Shown here: piece after piece, positions 17,367-26,717 of the stretch
Layout: each line of letters begins with the position of its first letter
Position numbering within the stretch: position 1 is the first letter of the stretch
Notes under the pieces: generated by a model
The model's input: the letters and a program-made list of their open reading frames with translations, nothing else
What the model was told of the DNA's origin: nothing
Databases searched by the model: none
Translations under genes and position numbers: made by a program
Source of the DNA: CAZMMV01 sp964637035
GTDB taxonomy: Bacteria; Bacillota; Clostridia; Tissierellales; Tissierellaceae
Direction of reading: 5' to 3'
Length of the DNA: 64,000 nucleotides
Assembly: GCA_964637035.1 (NCBI GenBank)
Contig: CAZWTU010000003.1
Coordinates: forward strand, 7,239 to 71,238

Positions 17367-18737
17367 TTATAATATATCAATACCAGAGTAATAATGCTTT
17401 AGTATCTCTTCAAATGTATATCCTTCTTCAGCCATGTTTTTAGCCCCATATTGACTCATACCTACTCCATGACCATAGCCTTTCCCTTCAATAACTATTC
17501 CAGAAGTAGGAATCCCTGGCATACTTTGATCCGCAAATATATCTTCTATTTGCCTCTTCTTGTTTATTGCCCTACTTACACCACTTCTTGATACAGATTT
17601 TCTTACACCATTATCTAATACACTAAGTTGGCTTAGCCTCTTAGGTATAAGTTTACCATCTTTACCCATAATATATACTTCTTTATCAATGTTTACAACA
17701 TTTCCACCAACTATATTAAAGCATGTACTTTTTAAAGTCGTATTACCTATTATAGTTCTAAACTTTGTACCAGAAATAACCTCTTCTCCATTTGAACCTA
17801 TAAGCTTAATATTTTTGACACTGCCACTGGGAGAGGTTTCTATAACTTGCATATCCACCAATGATCCAATATTTATATTGTTTAGGATCAACCTATTATT
17901 TAAATCTGAAATATTTATATTTAAAGTCCAGCTACTGGAAGGAGAATTTAAAGAAAACCTATCTTCTACAGATCTTAAATAAGGTAAATCTCCGCCCCAT
18001 ACATCTCCACTGCTCTCTGTAAATCCGCTGCTAGTAGAGTGGTATTGTGCATCTATTGGCATTCCATTATAATATGCTAAAATCCCCTTAGTCCCATCTA
18101 CAGCTAAGTTAGTAAGCATATGTTCTTTCTCATACCCATGATATGCCTGACAATCAGTAGTATCACATAAATTATAACCTTTACTTAAATGTTTATCCAT
18201 ATTATAAGTTGCATAGGTCCTAGCCGCCACAGCTTGAGCCTTTAAAGCCTCCATTGGAAAAGTATAAGGCATTTCTCTTGGAACTAAACCATATAAATAA
18301 TCTTCCATTTCAATATGATTTATAAGTATAATATGCCCATCTTCAAGCTTAAATCTGAGGTATCCCCTATACCTATCTTTTTCAACCCTCATAGTAGAAC
18401 CTTCACCTTCATTAGATAGTAAAAGTAAATTGTTTTCCTGAGGAATAGTAAATAAAACATTAGCCTGAATATCTAATAAGGAAATATTGTCCTTTTCATC
18501 CAAGGCAACTTTAATTTCATTACCACCAATATAGAAAATTGAATTTTCCTTATCATTGACATCATATATGGAAAAACCACTTTCACTTTGCAAGTTTATC
18601 AAACTTTTATCCAATATAGGTCTTGTAAGTTTAACATCTATATATTTGACACTATCTGCGTAAACATTGACTTTGCTAGTAAAAATAAAGAATAACAATA
18701 CCAATACAATTAATAAGTTACGATGATTTTTCTTCAT
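17367..18737 (-). CDS. SpoIID/LytB-domain sporulation protein
   Basis: The 456-residue protein has a signal anchor (about 6-26), a central SpoIID domain with ALKAQAVAARTYATY near residue 165 and DGTKGILAYYNGMPIDAQYHSTSSG, and the C-terminal GKGYGHGVGMSQYGAKNMAEEG motif typical of SpoIID. SpoIID is the lytic transglycosylase of the DMP engulfment complex. It follows ruvB by 20 bases. No sigma-E promoter was obvious, so it may read from ruvCAB or an internal promoter. It may be SpoIID itself or a SpoIID-like paralogue. Confidence 0.85.
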   Translation of the reverse strand: MKKNHRNLLIVLVLLFFIFTSKVNVYADSVKYIDVKLTRPILDKSLINLQSESGFSIYDVNDKENSIFYIGGNEIKVALDEKDNISLLDIQANVLFTIPQENNLLLLSNEGEGSTMRVEKDRYRGYLRFKLEDGHIILINHIEMEDYLYGLVPREMPYTFPMEALKAQAVAARTYATYNMDKHLSKGYNLCDTTDCQAYHGYEKEHMLTNLAVDGTKGILAYYNGMPIDAQYHSTSSGFTESSGDVWGGDLPYLRSVEDRFSLNSPSSSWTLNINISDLNNRLILNNINIGSLVDMQVIETSPSGSVKNIKLIGSNGEEVISGTKFRTIIGNTTLKSTCFNIVGGNVVNIDKEVYIMGKDGKLIPKRLSQLSVLDNGVRKSVSRSGVSRAINKKRQIEDIFADQSMPGIPTSGIVIEGKGYGHGVGMSQYGAKNMAEEGYTFEEILKHYYSGIDIL

Positions 18738-18757
18738 AAGTTTTCCTCCTAACTATA

Positions 18758-19771
18758 TTAACAATCTTCTTTAAATGGAATCCCCAAATGTTCATAGGCT
18801 TTTTTGGAAACCATCCTACCCCTAGGTGTTCTATTTAAAAATCCTATTTGTAATAGATAGGGTTCATAAACATCCTCTATAGTTAATCTTTCCTCACCAG
18901 TAGCAGCAGAAAGAGTATCCACACCTACTGGTCCTCCATTAAAGTTTTCTATTAGGGTAAGTAAAAGTTTTCTATCTACATGGTCTAAACCTATTTGGTC
19001 TATTTCAAGAATATCTAAGCCTCTTTTTGCAACTTCTAATGTAATGATACCTTGCTCAACTACTTGGGCATAATCCCTAACTCTTTTTAGGAGCCTATTT
19101 GCTATTCTAGGTGTACCCCTTGACCTTCGGGCTATTTCCATAGCTCCCTTTTCTTCAATTTCAATATCTATAATATTAGCAGACCTAAGGATAATCTTTT
19201 TTAAACTCTCAATATCATATAGTTCTAAGTTTAACAAAACTCCAAATCGGTCTCTAAGAGGAGAAGTTAAAAGTCCTGCCCTTGTAGTCGCTCCTATAAG
19301 AGTAAAATTGGATAGATCAAGTCTGACGCTTCTAGCAGAAGGTCCTTTTCCTATGATTATATCTAGGGCGAAATCCTCCATTGCAGGATATAAAATTTCT
19401 TCTACAGTTCTGTTAATTCTATGTATCTCATCTATAAATAAAACATCACCTTGGCTTAGATTAGTTAAGATACTGGCCAAATCACCTGGCCTTTCTATGG
19501 CAGGCCCTGAGGTTACTCTAACATTTACTCCCATTTCATTGGCTATTATATTTGCTAAGGTTGTCTTCCCCAAGCCAGGGGGACCAAATAAAAGAACATG
19601 GTCTAGGGATTCTTCCCTGCCTTTAGCAGCTTTAATAAAAATATTTAACTTTTCTTTAGCTTTGTTTTGACCTATATATTCACTTATCCACTTTGGTCTA
19701 AGGGTAAGTTCATTATCTGTATCTTCAGTTCTAATAGTACCAGCTACAATCCTATCTTTTTCACCATCCAT
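18758..19771 (-). CDS. ruvB: Holliday junction branch migration helicase RuvB
   Basis: The 337-residue AAA+ ATPase has RPKWISEYIGQ, Walker A GPPGLGKTTLA near residue 65, Walker B LFIDEIHR near 114, sensor TTRAG near 163 and a C-terminal winged helix (about 265-335) with FLNRTPRGR. With RuvA it drives branch migration. ruvC, ruvA and ruvB form one operon with 15-20 base gaps. No LexA box was recognised ahead of ruvC. Confidence 0.98.
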   Translation of the reverse strand: MDGEKDRIVAGTIRTEDTDNELTLRPKWISEYIGQNKAKEKLNIFIKAAKGREESLDHVLLFGPPGLGKTTLANIIANEMGVNVRVTSGPAIERPGDLASILTNLSQGDVLFIDEIHRINRTVEEILYPAMEDFALDIIIGKGPSARSVRLDLSNFTLIGATTRAGLLTSPLRDRFGVLLNLELYDIESLKKIILRSANIIDIEIEEKGAMEIARRSRGTPRIANRLLKRVRDYAQVVEQGIITLEVAKRGLDILEIDQIGLDHVDRKLLLTLIENFNGGPVGVDTLSAATGEERLTIEDVYEPYLLQIGFLNRTPRGRMVSKKAYEHLGIPFKEDC

Positions 19772-19786
19772 ATTAGCAACACCTTC

Positions 19787-20383
19787 TTATTTATTTGATA
19801 GTTTCTTTAAACCTTCTCGTATTAATTCTTCTAATTTCATATTTGATAGGTCCAATTTTCTAAGAACCTTTTCTATTTCATATTTTCTATATCCTAAAGA
19901 CATTAAACCATCTACTGCCTTTTCATAATCATCAGTTTTAAAAGATTTTGTTTTTTCTTCATCAGATAAAACAAGATCATCCTTATTTATCCTGTCCTTA
20001 AGCTCTAAGACCATCCTCTCAGCAGTTTTCTTGCCTACCCCTGGGGCTTTGCATAGGAGATCCAGGTCCTTCCTTAAAATAGCTAACTTGATGTCATTAG
20101 GAGTTAAACCTGATAGTATGCCAATAGCAGTTTTAGGTCCAATCTTTGATACCATTAGGAGCATTCTATACATTTCAATTTCTTCTTCAGTGACAAAACC
20201 ATATAAAAATACTCCAGCCTCACTTACATTTAAATAGGTATAAATCATTGCATCTTTCATACCTACTTCTAAATCCAACATTGAATGACCAGATGTAAAT
20301 ATTTTATAGCCTATTCCATTATTTTGCAATACTATGTAATCTTCCTTAATAGCTGCTACACTTCCAATTATATATTCAAACAA
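19787..20383 (-). CDS. ruvA: Holliday junction DNA-binding protein RuvA
   Basis: The 198-residue protein has the N-terminal OB fold (MFEYIIGSVAAIKEDYIVL), tandem helix-hairpin-helix motifs (SKIGPKTAIGILSG and APGVGKKTAERMVLELKD), a linker and a C-terminal UBA-like domain that binds RuvB. Tetramers hold the junction for RuvB. It is between ruvC and ruvB. Confidence 0.97.
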   Translation of the reverse strand: MFEYIIGSVAAIKEDYIVLQNNGIGYKIFTSGHSMLDLEVGMKDAMIYTYLNVSEAGVFLYGFVTEEEIEMYRMLLMVSKIGPKTAIGILSGLTPNDIKLAILRKDLDLLCKAPGVGKKTAERMVLELKDRINKDDLVLSDEEKTKSFKTDDYEKAVDGLMSLGYRKYEIEKVLRKLDLSNMKLEELIREGLKKLSNK

Positions 20384-20403
20384 TATATATCATCCTTTTT
20401 TCT

Positions 20404-20898
20404 TTATTTCATCCTAAATTGTTCTTTAAATTTAATTGAAGCACCATGACATATAGCCACAGCTAAAGCATCTGCCACATCATCTGGCTTTGGTTTTTCC
20501 TCTAAGTTTAAAAGAATCTTTACCATTTCTTGAACCTGATTTTTATCTGCCCTTCCATATCCAACTACTGCTTGTTTTATTTGTAAAGGTGTATATTCAT
20601 AAATATCTAGATTTTGATTTACACCTGCAAGTATTTCTACACCTCTAGCTTGTCCAACTGTTATAGCTGTTTTTACATTTTTATTAAAAAACAATTCCTC
20701 AATTGCCAAGTCGCTGGGCCTATATTCTTTAATTATTTCTGTCAATCTATCGTATATAATCTTTATTCTATCAGGAAATAAAAGATCTGATTTGGTTCTT
20801 ATGCAGCCGTAATCTATAGCTTTCACATTGTTGCCATTACATTCTACTATACTATATCCAACAATGGCAATTCCTGGATCCACACCTAATATAATCAT
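20404..20898 (-). CDS. ruvC: Holliday junction resolvase RuvC
   Basis: The 164-residue RNase-H-fold nuclease has catalytic Asp in GVDPGIAIVGYS (Asp7), Glu in IEELFFNKN near residue 66, and the DD pair in KPDDVADALAVA near 138-142. It cuts branch-migrated junctions made by RuvAB. It is the first gene of ruvCAB. Two overlapping -10-like sites lie upstream (20919-20932), one with an extended TG, but none is decisive. Confidence 0.97.
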   Translation of the reverse strand: MIILGVDPGIAIVGYSIVECNGNNVKAIDYGCIRTKSDLLFPDRIKIIYDRLTEIIKEYRPSDLAIEELFFNKNVKTAITVGQARGVEILAGVNQNLDIYEYTPLQIKQAVVGYGRADKNQVQEMVKILLNLEEKPKPDDVADALAVAICHGASIKFKEQFRMK

Positions 20899-20945
20899 AA
20901 ACTACCCCTTTCTAACTTTATATACCATTGTATCATATTAGAACA

Positions 20946-20975
20946 AAAAAACTAAGTCAGAATTTCTAACTTAGT
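20946..20975 (-). terminator. Terminator after the BofC-like gene
   Basis: ACTAAGT (20951-20957) and ACTTAGT (20969-20975) pair around an 11-base loop and are followed on the minus strand by TTTTTTG. It touches the stop codon of the BofC-like gene and isolates ruvCAB from it. Confidence 0.8.
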
Positions 20976-21571
20976 CAACTAATAAAATTTTCTAAAACAT
21001 TAGATAGCTCATCCTCACTATCAACTACAATTCCTTTTTTAATCCTATCCTGATCTACTTCCATAAGGAGCGATATAGGATAATCATCGAAAACATTGTT
21101 TAATACTCTTTGACCCTTATCATCAATTTTGAAGATTGCTATTTTCCCATCTTCTTCACCAATAATATAGTGGTTTTCACATAAGTGGTCCTTACTAACA
21201 CCTAAGCTTATCCTATTAGCAGAAAAAGAAATAATTCTTTGATTAGTAGAATTGTTTTCCACGTATTCTTCAAAATCTTTTTTAGTCATGTTTACAAGTT
21301 TATCTTCTACTTTTCTGGTTTTATTTACTATATGGTTACATACAGTATAGTGAATTCTCTCTTCAATAATAGTATTAGGCGTAATTCTATTTTCTTCCTT
21401 TAAAATTTCTAAATCTGAAAACTCCTCATTAGATTTATTACTACCGTCTTGGTCTGCTAAATCAACATTAGGTTCTATTTCACTTTTCATTAGTTGATAG
21501 CCTAATATAAAACTTGTAGTAAATAAAATTAAAGAAACAAGAAAAATAGGTATAAATTTATCCCTCTTCAT
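20975..21571 (-). CDS. BofC-like forespore-regulatory protein
   Basis: A 198-residue protein with an N-terminal signal anchor (about 8-27), a low-complexity linker and a C-terminal domain with HLCENHYIIGEEDGKIAIF, as in the BofC C-terminal domain family. In Bacillus BofC is made in the forespore and restrains SpoIVB signalling to sigma-K processing; whether the same role applies here is inference. It has its own candidate forespore promoter and a strong terminator. Confidence 0.7.
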   Translation of the reverse strand: MKRDKFIPIFLVSLILFTTSFILGYQLMKSEIEPNVDLADQDGSNKSNEEFSDLEILKEENRITPNTIIEERIHYTVCNHIVNKTRKVEDKLVNMTKKDFEEYVENNSTNQRIISFSANRISLGVSKDHLCENHYIIGEEDGKIAIFKIDDKGQRVLNNVFDDYPISLLMEVDQDRIKKGIVVDSEDELSNVLENFIS

Positions 21572-21603
21572 ATTAATATCCCTCCAGACTACTCTTAGAA
21601 GGA

Positions 21604-21632
21604 TATTATAACCATTTTATTAAAATTTATAC
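21604..21632 (-). promoter_or_regulatory. Candidate forespore (sigma-G/sigma-F) promoter of the BofC-like gene
   Basis: GTATA (21628-21632) and TATAATA (21604-21610) are 17 bases apart, close to the sigma-G pattern GMATR-N17/18-CATNHTA. A sigma-F reading is also possible with a short spacer. AT-rich context makes chance matches likely. Confidence 0.35.
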
Positions 21633-21635
21633 TTA

Positions 21636-22274
21636 TTAACTAGATACTTCCCCTATTTTAAATCCTGCCAATTGAATTTTTTCAACTATTTTATCCAATT
21701 CGCTGTCATCCACATCTATTCTAACAATCACTTGAATTAAATCTAAAACTTCAGGATCTACAGTTGTAAGATTCATAATATTAATATTTTCTTTTCTAAT
21801 AACTTCTGTAAGTCTAGCTATTTGGCCAGGTAAATCAAACATATTAACTACAATTCTAGCACCCTTATCTAAACCAAAGACCTCTGAAAATGCTTTAAAT
21901 ATGGCGTGATGAGTCAATATGCCTATGAATCTATCATCATGATTAAAGACCGGCAAAAAAGGAGTTCCTAATTCTTTTAGTAAATAAGATGCCTTTTCAA
22001 TTCTTTCATGGCCGTAAATTGATTTGTAATCTTTATTATATACATCTGTTACTTTAGTCTCAGCAAGATAAACTTCCTTATCAGTTTTTGAACTTTCAAA
22101 ATAAGTTCTATAAATCTTTTCTTTCATAACAATTCCCTTAAACTGATCCTTCTCAAATACTGGTAGTGATAGAAAGTTTCCACTTTCAATCTTTTCTAAA
22201 ACACTTTTCAAGCTCTCATCTAATTGTACAGTAGTTAGTTTTTCCCTTCCTAGCATATGACTTTTAATAAACAT
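21636..22274 (-). CDS. CBS-pair and ACT domain protein
   Basis: The 212-residue cytosolic protein has two CBS motifs (about 1-60 and 75-130, with LPVFEKDQFKGIV and LPVFNHDDRFIGILTHHAIF) and a C-terminal ACT-like region starting ARIVVNMFDLPGQIARL (about 138-205). The layout resembles AcuB-like regulators that sense adenine nucleotides and an amino acid or similar ligand. The ligand and target are unknown. It lies 17 bases after an unrecognised gene and before bofC. Confidence 0.75.
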   Translation of the reverse strand: MFIKSHMLGREKLTTVQLDESLKSVLEKIESGNFLSLPVFEKDQFKGIVMKEKIYRTYFESSKTDKEVYLAETKVTDVYNKDYKSIYGHERIEKASYLLKELGTPFLPVFNHDDRFIGILTHHAIFKAFSEVFGLDKGARIVVNMFDLPGQIARLTEVIRKENINIMNLTTVDPEVLDLIQVIVRIDVDDSELDKIVEKIQLAGFKIGEVSS

Positions 22275-22291
22275 ATTAACTCCCCCCTATA

Positions 22292-23026
22292 TTATCTATA
22301 TCTTTTTAAGACCCTATCATTTAGACCATACCAATAGGCTTCATTGTATAGTTTCAAACAATTCATCAAGACTACCTTTACAGTTTCTTTATATATATTA
22401 TTTAGTTCTTCAAAATTCAGATATTCTTCATCATCTTTAATCTCGTATTTTTTTGAATCATAGTCAATAGTCAACTGTTTGTCTAGAAATTTATTTAAAT
22501 TAAAAACCTTTACCTTCAAAATGGAATTGGTGTATTTAACTATTTTATTATATAAAGTTTTATTAGTTTTTTCTTTCTTTTGTATTTCCTTGTTAATTTG
22601 TTTTCTAAATTCAATTACATCTTTGATGTTAGATCCAAAATGATGTAAATACTTCATATCATACAACTTGTCTACACATATTTCCTTTAAAGTAATCTTC
22701 TCTAATATATTTACCCAATAATTATTATAATAACCATGCTTGTACCCTTCTAAATAAATAAAAAGTTCTAGTCTATTGACCTCTTCATGAATTATTTGAC
22801 TTAAATTTAATGAGATATAATGATTGTCTTTTCTTTCCTTTAAAAAATTATTTATCCTTCTTTTTAATTTGTTGATAGTTATGTACTTAGGACAAATGTT
22901 AGTTATATTATCTTCTAAATCATATAAATTAAGGAGTATATGTATGGAGTTTAAGTCATTCTTATATAAAAATTTATATATTAGTCCATCATAAATACTA
23001 GACATATTTCTATTTGCCAAGGCCAT
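22292..23026 (-). CDS. Conserved-looking hypothetical protein, unknown function
   Basis: A 244-residue protein rich in Lys, Asn, Tyr and Ile with no signal peptide or membrane segment. It appears mainly alpha-helical, with a helical stretch containing HEEVNRLELFIYLEGYKHGYYN (about 88-109) and a charged region around 148-165. I do not recognise the family. It has a normal ribosome-binding site (GGGGG upstream of the start) and is 17 bases before the CBS-ACT gene, so it is likely co-transcribed and expressed. Base composition is more AT-rich than flanking genes, but codon use looks ordinary for this genome. Confidence 0.6.
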   Translation of the reverse strand: MALANRNMSSIYDGLIYKFLYKNDLNSIHILLNLYDLEDNITNICPKYITINKLKRRINNFLKERKDNHYISLNLSQIIHEEVNRLELFIYLEGYKHGYYNNYWVNILEKITLKEICVDKLYDMKYLHHFGSNIKDVIEFRKQINKEIQKKEKTNKTLYNKIVKYTNSILKVKVFNLNKFLDKQLTIDYDSKKYEIKDDEEYLNFEELNNIYKETVKVVLMNCLKLYNEAYWYGLNDRVLKRYR

Positions 23027-23193
23027 AAAATACCCCCTTCTGTTTATCAGTTGTTTGCAAAGTCATAAATATTAAATTAATTACTAAAATAATTAAGCCA
23101 CCATTCAATATTATACTACATTATTCAACAAAAATGTTTAAGAATATATAATATATTTTTTACAATAATTTAACATCTTCCTTATTTAACTGT

Positions 23194-23691
23194 TTATTTG
23201 TTTAATATTTTAATTATTGTACTATAGCTTGTATTATATTTAAAATCATAAACCCCATAGGAAAGCTTTTTATCCACTCCTTTACTTCTTGCTAATAATT
23301 TAAATTCTTCAATATCTCTTATAAGTCCAGCATCAAGTAATTTTCTCGCAATATCAGAAAGATTTTCTCCTGGTTTAATTTCAATCTCTATTGAATCTTC
23401 ATCGAACTTTTCCTCTGATTTGTCAACTTGTCCTATATCTTTTGCTCCTTCTTTTTCTTTATCTTCTTTATTTTCTTCTAACTTTTCATCTTCAATCCCA
23501 ATATCTTTGCTAACTTCTTTTTCTAAACTTTCCTTCAAAGAAACATATCCTAATTCCTTTGCTCTTTCTATGATGACTTCATCACTTACATCTTTATATC
23601 TAACTTCCGGAAATAAAAAATACAAACCACTAGCTAAAACAATTCCACAACCAATTCCTAATAACAAATAAGCCAATTTTATTTTTTTCAT
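23194..23691 (-). CDS. MltG/YceG-like membrane protein lacking the catalytic domain
   Basis: The 165-residue protein has an N-terminal membrane anchor (about 5-25), a highly charged linker (about 45-95, rich in Glu and Lys) and a C-terminal module IEIKPGENLSDIARKL through the GVYDFKYN stretch (about 100-160) that matches the LysM-like N-terminal subdomain of MltG/YceG. The endolytic transglycosylase catalytic region with its glutamate is absent and the ORF ends cleanly. It may bind glycan without cutting. It lies 18 bases after the transglutaminase gene. Confidence 0.7.
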   Translation of the reverse strand: MKKIKLAYLLLGIGCGIVLASGLYFLFPEVRYKDVSDEVIIERAKELGYVSLKESLEKEVSKDIGIEDEKLEENKEDKEKEGAKDIGQVDKSEEKFDEDSIEIEIKPGENLSDIARKLLDAGLIRDIEEFKLLARSKGVDKKLSYGVYDFKYNTSYSTIIKILNK

Positions 23692-23709
23692 ACAATTCTC
23701 CTTAGTTAT

Positions 23710-24825
23710 TTAATTATAGAAGAACTTAATAGATATAATTCCTTTTATTTCATCTATTGAATAATAATAAGCATTAAGTCCTATCTCTTTATAATATTTA
23801 TGGCCAAGTTTTTCTACTATTTCATTTATTTTTATATCTTGAGTAAAATTTAAAACTTTAGCAATATATATTGTTCTACGGGATAACAAGGCATTTTCTA
23901 TTTGATCTTCTAATTGTTTTTTTCCATTGACAATTAAATCATTATATACATAGTAATTATACTTTTCTCCCCTTGCCTCAGGATATTTCCCCTTATCCCA
24001 TTCATGGGTTATAGATAATTCTTGGTCATTTAAGTTGAAAAAGTTATGTCTGAGAATATCTTCTCCATCATCAGAAATAGGATCATTCCAAGTACTATCT
24101 ACATGATAATATTCACCATCTAATTCTACTAAATTCCACGCATGGCTTTCTCCCTTAGATTCACCTACTACTATCAAAGAATTTAATCCACAAGCATCTA
24201 ATAAATACTTCATAGCCTTAGCATAGCTTTCACAAACCCCTACACCCAAGGATAGTACACCATAGCTAGAATATGACTCAGGTGGAACCTGGCCATCAGT
24301 TAGTAGTCTTTTATCATATTCCCCTCTTTCAATTATGAAATCATGTATTTCAAGAGCTTTTTCATAATCAGACATACTAGTATTAATATGATTTTGTAAA
24401 AAAGATTGTTTTACCTTTTCTATTTCTCTTTGGTGTTCTAATATCTCTTCCCCTGGTTTAAAATAAGACAATTCTAATTTACCAAAGGAATACTTAGCCC
24501 CTTTATAATACATGACCTTAGGATTATTATAAGATATATCTTCTAATATTTTAAATATTTCGTTTGGGTTTTTAAACAAAGAACTATTTAATAGACTAAC
24601 TTCCCCTTTTCCATATAGAAGTGCTTGTTCTAGATCTTTATACAAGGCATCTTTATGTCTAATATTAACAACTTCTTTGACCTGAATAGTATCTAAGTTT
24701 TCCAAATTGTCTAAGGATTTATGAACTGTTGAAAAATTAGCATTATTATTTTTCAACACAAAGTATGAAAAAACAAGAATGATAATAAATATTTCTATTA
24801 ATAATATTTTTATAATTTTTTTCAT
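23710..24825 (-). CDS. Membrane-anchored transglutaminase-like protein
   Basis: The 371-residue protein (from MKKIIKILL, preceded by a GGAG site) has an N-terminal signal anchor and a transglutaminase-like core with the Cys in GVGVCESYAKAMKYLLDA, His in GESHAWNLVELDG and Asp in YHVDSTWND, which supplies the complete triad. Such extracellular proteins of clostridia are of unknown substrate; they may be peptidases or cross-linkers of the envelope. The ATG at 24825 is preferred over a longer frame because it precedes the hydrophobic anchor. Confidence 0.8.
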   Translation of the reverse strand: MKKIIKILLIEIFIIILVFSYFVLKNNNANFSTVHKSLDNLENLDTIQVKEVVNIRHKDALYKDLEQALLYGKGEVSLLNSSLFKNPNEIFKILEDISYNNPKVMYYKGAKYSFGKLELSYFKPGEEILEHQREIEKVKQSFLQNHINTSMSDYEKALEIHDFIIERGEYDKRLLTDGQVPPESYSSYGVLSLGVGVCESYAKAMKYLLDACGLNSLIVVGESKGESHAWNLVELDGEYYHVDSTWNDPISDDGEDILRHNFFNLNDQELSITHEWDKGKYPEARGEKYNYYVYNDLIVNGKKQLEDQIENALLSRRTIYIAKVLNFTQDIKINEIVEKLGHKYYKEIGLNAYYYSIDEIKGIISIKFFYN

Positions 24826-24897
24826 TACAAATTCATCTCCTATATAATTATAGTATATAATAAAAAAATCATTCATCCAAGATATATTATTGCAAAA

Positions 24898-24922
24898 AAA
24901 ATAAACCTTATAAGGTTTATTT
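24898..24922 (-). terminator. Terminator after the phospholipase-like gene
   Basis: AAATAAACCTTATAAGGTTTATTT is a perfect 24-base palindrome followed on the minus strand by seven further Ts, just past the stop codon of the phospholipase-like gene. Confidence 0.85.
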
Positions 24923-24929
24923 AATTATC

Positions 24930-25589
24930 CTAAGATTGGAATGCAAAATATCCTTCTATCTCTTTTGAATAAATGGATACAGTATCTAATATAAAGTAAG
25001 TTAACTTTATATTTAAGGATACGGCAAAATTTAAATCATTTCCAAATCCCTCTTTCATGGAATATTCTTTTGTAACATTATTTATATATTCTTTTATTTT
25101 TTTCCTTAAGTCCATAACATTAATATCGTATATATTTAAATCATCACTATATATAACATTATTTTTAAAATCATGCCCAAGTACATAATCATTTAATTTA
25201 GATTCATACCTAATATGCTTTATCATGCTATTATAAAAGGTCCACCTATTAGCATGTGGTAAACAAACATAATCACTTAAATAATGTGAGATTATACCTA
25301 TTTTTTTGCTAAGGACCTTGATAGTCAATGGATCCAATTTACTATTTAAATCTAAAAACCTGCTAAAGAATATAAGCTTCATAATCTCTTTTGAAATGTA
25401 ATTTATGCTTTCATCCTTGTAGTGCCTAATTAGCCTATATTGAGGCAATATATCCGGAGCAATTGCACCCCATGCCAATTTATCTATATCTAACTTTAAA
25501 TCATAATTATCGTAAACATTATCATATATGTTTTTAGCAATTATTTTATGAGTATCTGCAAATATTTTCAACACCCCTTCCACTTGCAC
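24930..25589 (-). CDS. Zinc-dependent phospholipase C-like protein
   Basis: The protein (up to 219 residues) has FADTHKIIAKN at the N-terminus, WGAIAPDILPQYRLIRHYKDES (about 41-62) and ISHYLSDYVCLPHANRW (about 114-130), a series of His and Asp residues typical of the zinc-dependent phospholipase C/S1-P1 nuclease fold. No signal peptide is seen, unlike secreted clostridial alpha-toxins, so an intracellular role is more likely. The start is uncertain: GTG 25589 or TTG 25571, the latter near a GGAAGGGG site. It is a lone gene with a strong terminator. Confidence 0.75.
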   Translation of the reverse strand: MQVEGVLKIFADTHKIIAKNIYDNVYDNYDLKLDIDKLAWGAIAPDILPQYRLIRHYKDESINYISKEIMKLIFFSRFLDLNSKLDPLTIKVLSKKIGIISHYLSDYVCLPHANRWTFYNSMIKHIRYESKLNDYVLGHDFKNNVIYSDDLNIYDINVMDLRKKIKEYINNVTKEYSMKEGFGNDLNFAVSLNIKLTYFILDTVSIYSKEIEGYFAFQS

Positions 25590-25712
25590 CCTATCTGTTT
25601 CTAATAATATAACAAGTAAAAATTTAAGTCAAGATTTTTAATTTCCTGTATTAGCTTATTTTTCCATATAAATAAGAATTGAAAAAGGCTTATTTTTCAA
25701 GTTAAATATTAC

Positions 25713-26693
25713 TTATAATAAAAATATATTATTCCTTTTACAATCCTTTATTATTTCATCAGTCCAAACTGAAGCTTGAACCTCACCTATATGCCTCTTT
25801 TCCAAAAAATACATACAAATTCTAGATTGGCCTATTCCTCCCCCAACAGTATAAGGAAGTTGTCCATTTAATAAAAGATTATGATACTCTAATGATTTTC
25901 GATCTTCAGCCTTAGCCAATTTTAATTGTTTTTCCATAGTAACCGGGTCTACTCTTATTCCCATACTAGAGAGTTCTAAAGCAGATTTTGTCACAGGATT
26001 CCAAAATATAATATCACCATTTAAATTCCAGTCATCATAGTCTGGAGATCTTATATCATGGGGCTTACCGGATTTCAAATCATTACCTATTTTGGATATA
26101 AATACAGCACCGTATTTTTCTGTAATTAGATGTTCCCTAAATTCTGGATTTTCATTAGGATAAATATCTTCTAATTCTTGACTAGTAATAAATTTAATTT
26201 CACTAGGTAGCTTTTCCATAAAAATACCAGGATAAAATCCATCTAAATATATTTCTGTTTCTTTAAAAACACTATATATATCTTTTACAATTTCTATTAA
26301 ATAATTTTCTGTTCTTTCTTCCTTTGATATTACCTTTTCCCAGTCCCATTGGTCTACATATATAGAATGAGTTGGATCTAATACCTCATCAGGCCTAATA
26401 GCATCCATATCTGTATATATTCCTTCGCCTATGTTAAATCCATAGCCTTTAAGGGCTAGTCTTTTCCACTTAGCTAGGGACTGAACAATTTCTATCTTCT
26501 CATCATATTTGGTAATTTTAAAAGATACAGCCTTTTCTACACCTGTAAGATTATCATTTAAACCGCTTTCGGGTTTAACAAATAAGGGTGCAGATACCCT
26601 CATTAAATTTAAAGATTCAGCTAGTCTCTTTTCGAAATAATCCTTAATTAATTTTATAGCCTTCTGAGTTTCTTTCAAATCCATGGTCTTCAC
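25713..26693 (-). CDS. asnA: Aspartate-ammonia ligase
   Basis: The 326-residue class-II-synthetase-like enzyme makes asparagine from aspartate, ammonia and ATP. Signatures are the N-terminal RVSAPLFVKPESGLNDNLTG, WKRLALKGYGF, YTDMDAIRPDE and C-terminal GGGIGQSRICMYFLEK. A GTG start is seven bases after AGGAGG. It has its own sigma-A promoter and a leader hairpin that shares a 14-base motif with the aspS leader, which suggests aspartate-family control. Confidence 0.97.
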   Translation of the reverse strand: MKTMDLKETQKAIKLIKDYFEKRLAESLNLMRVSAPLFVKPESGLNDNLTGVEKAVSFKITKYDEKIEIVQSLAKWKRLALKGYGFNIGEGIYTDMDAIRPDEVLDPTHSIYVDQWDWEKVISKEERTENYLIEIVKDIYSVFKETEIYLDGFYPGIFMEKLPSEIKFITSQELEDIYPNENPEFREHLITEKYGAVFISKIGNDLKSGKPHDIRSPDYDDWNLNGDIIFWNPVTKSALELSSMGIRVDPVTMEKQLKLAKAEDRKSLEYHNLLLNGQLPYTVGGGIGQSRICMYFLEKRHIGEVQASVWTDEIIKDCKRNNIFLL

Positions 26694-26717
26694 TATTATT
26701 CCTCCTAAATGTCTACT

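Noticed and set aside
20899..20945. Possible LexA/SOS box before ruvC
   Set aside because: No GAAC-N4-GTTC-like element was found; only promoter-like sites with ambiguous spacing.
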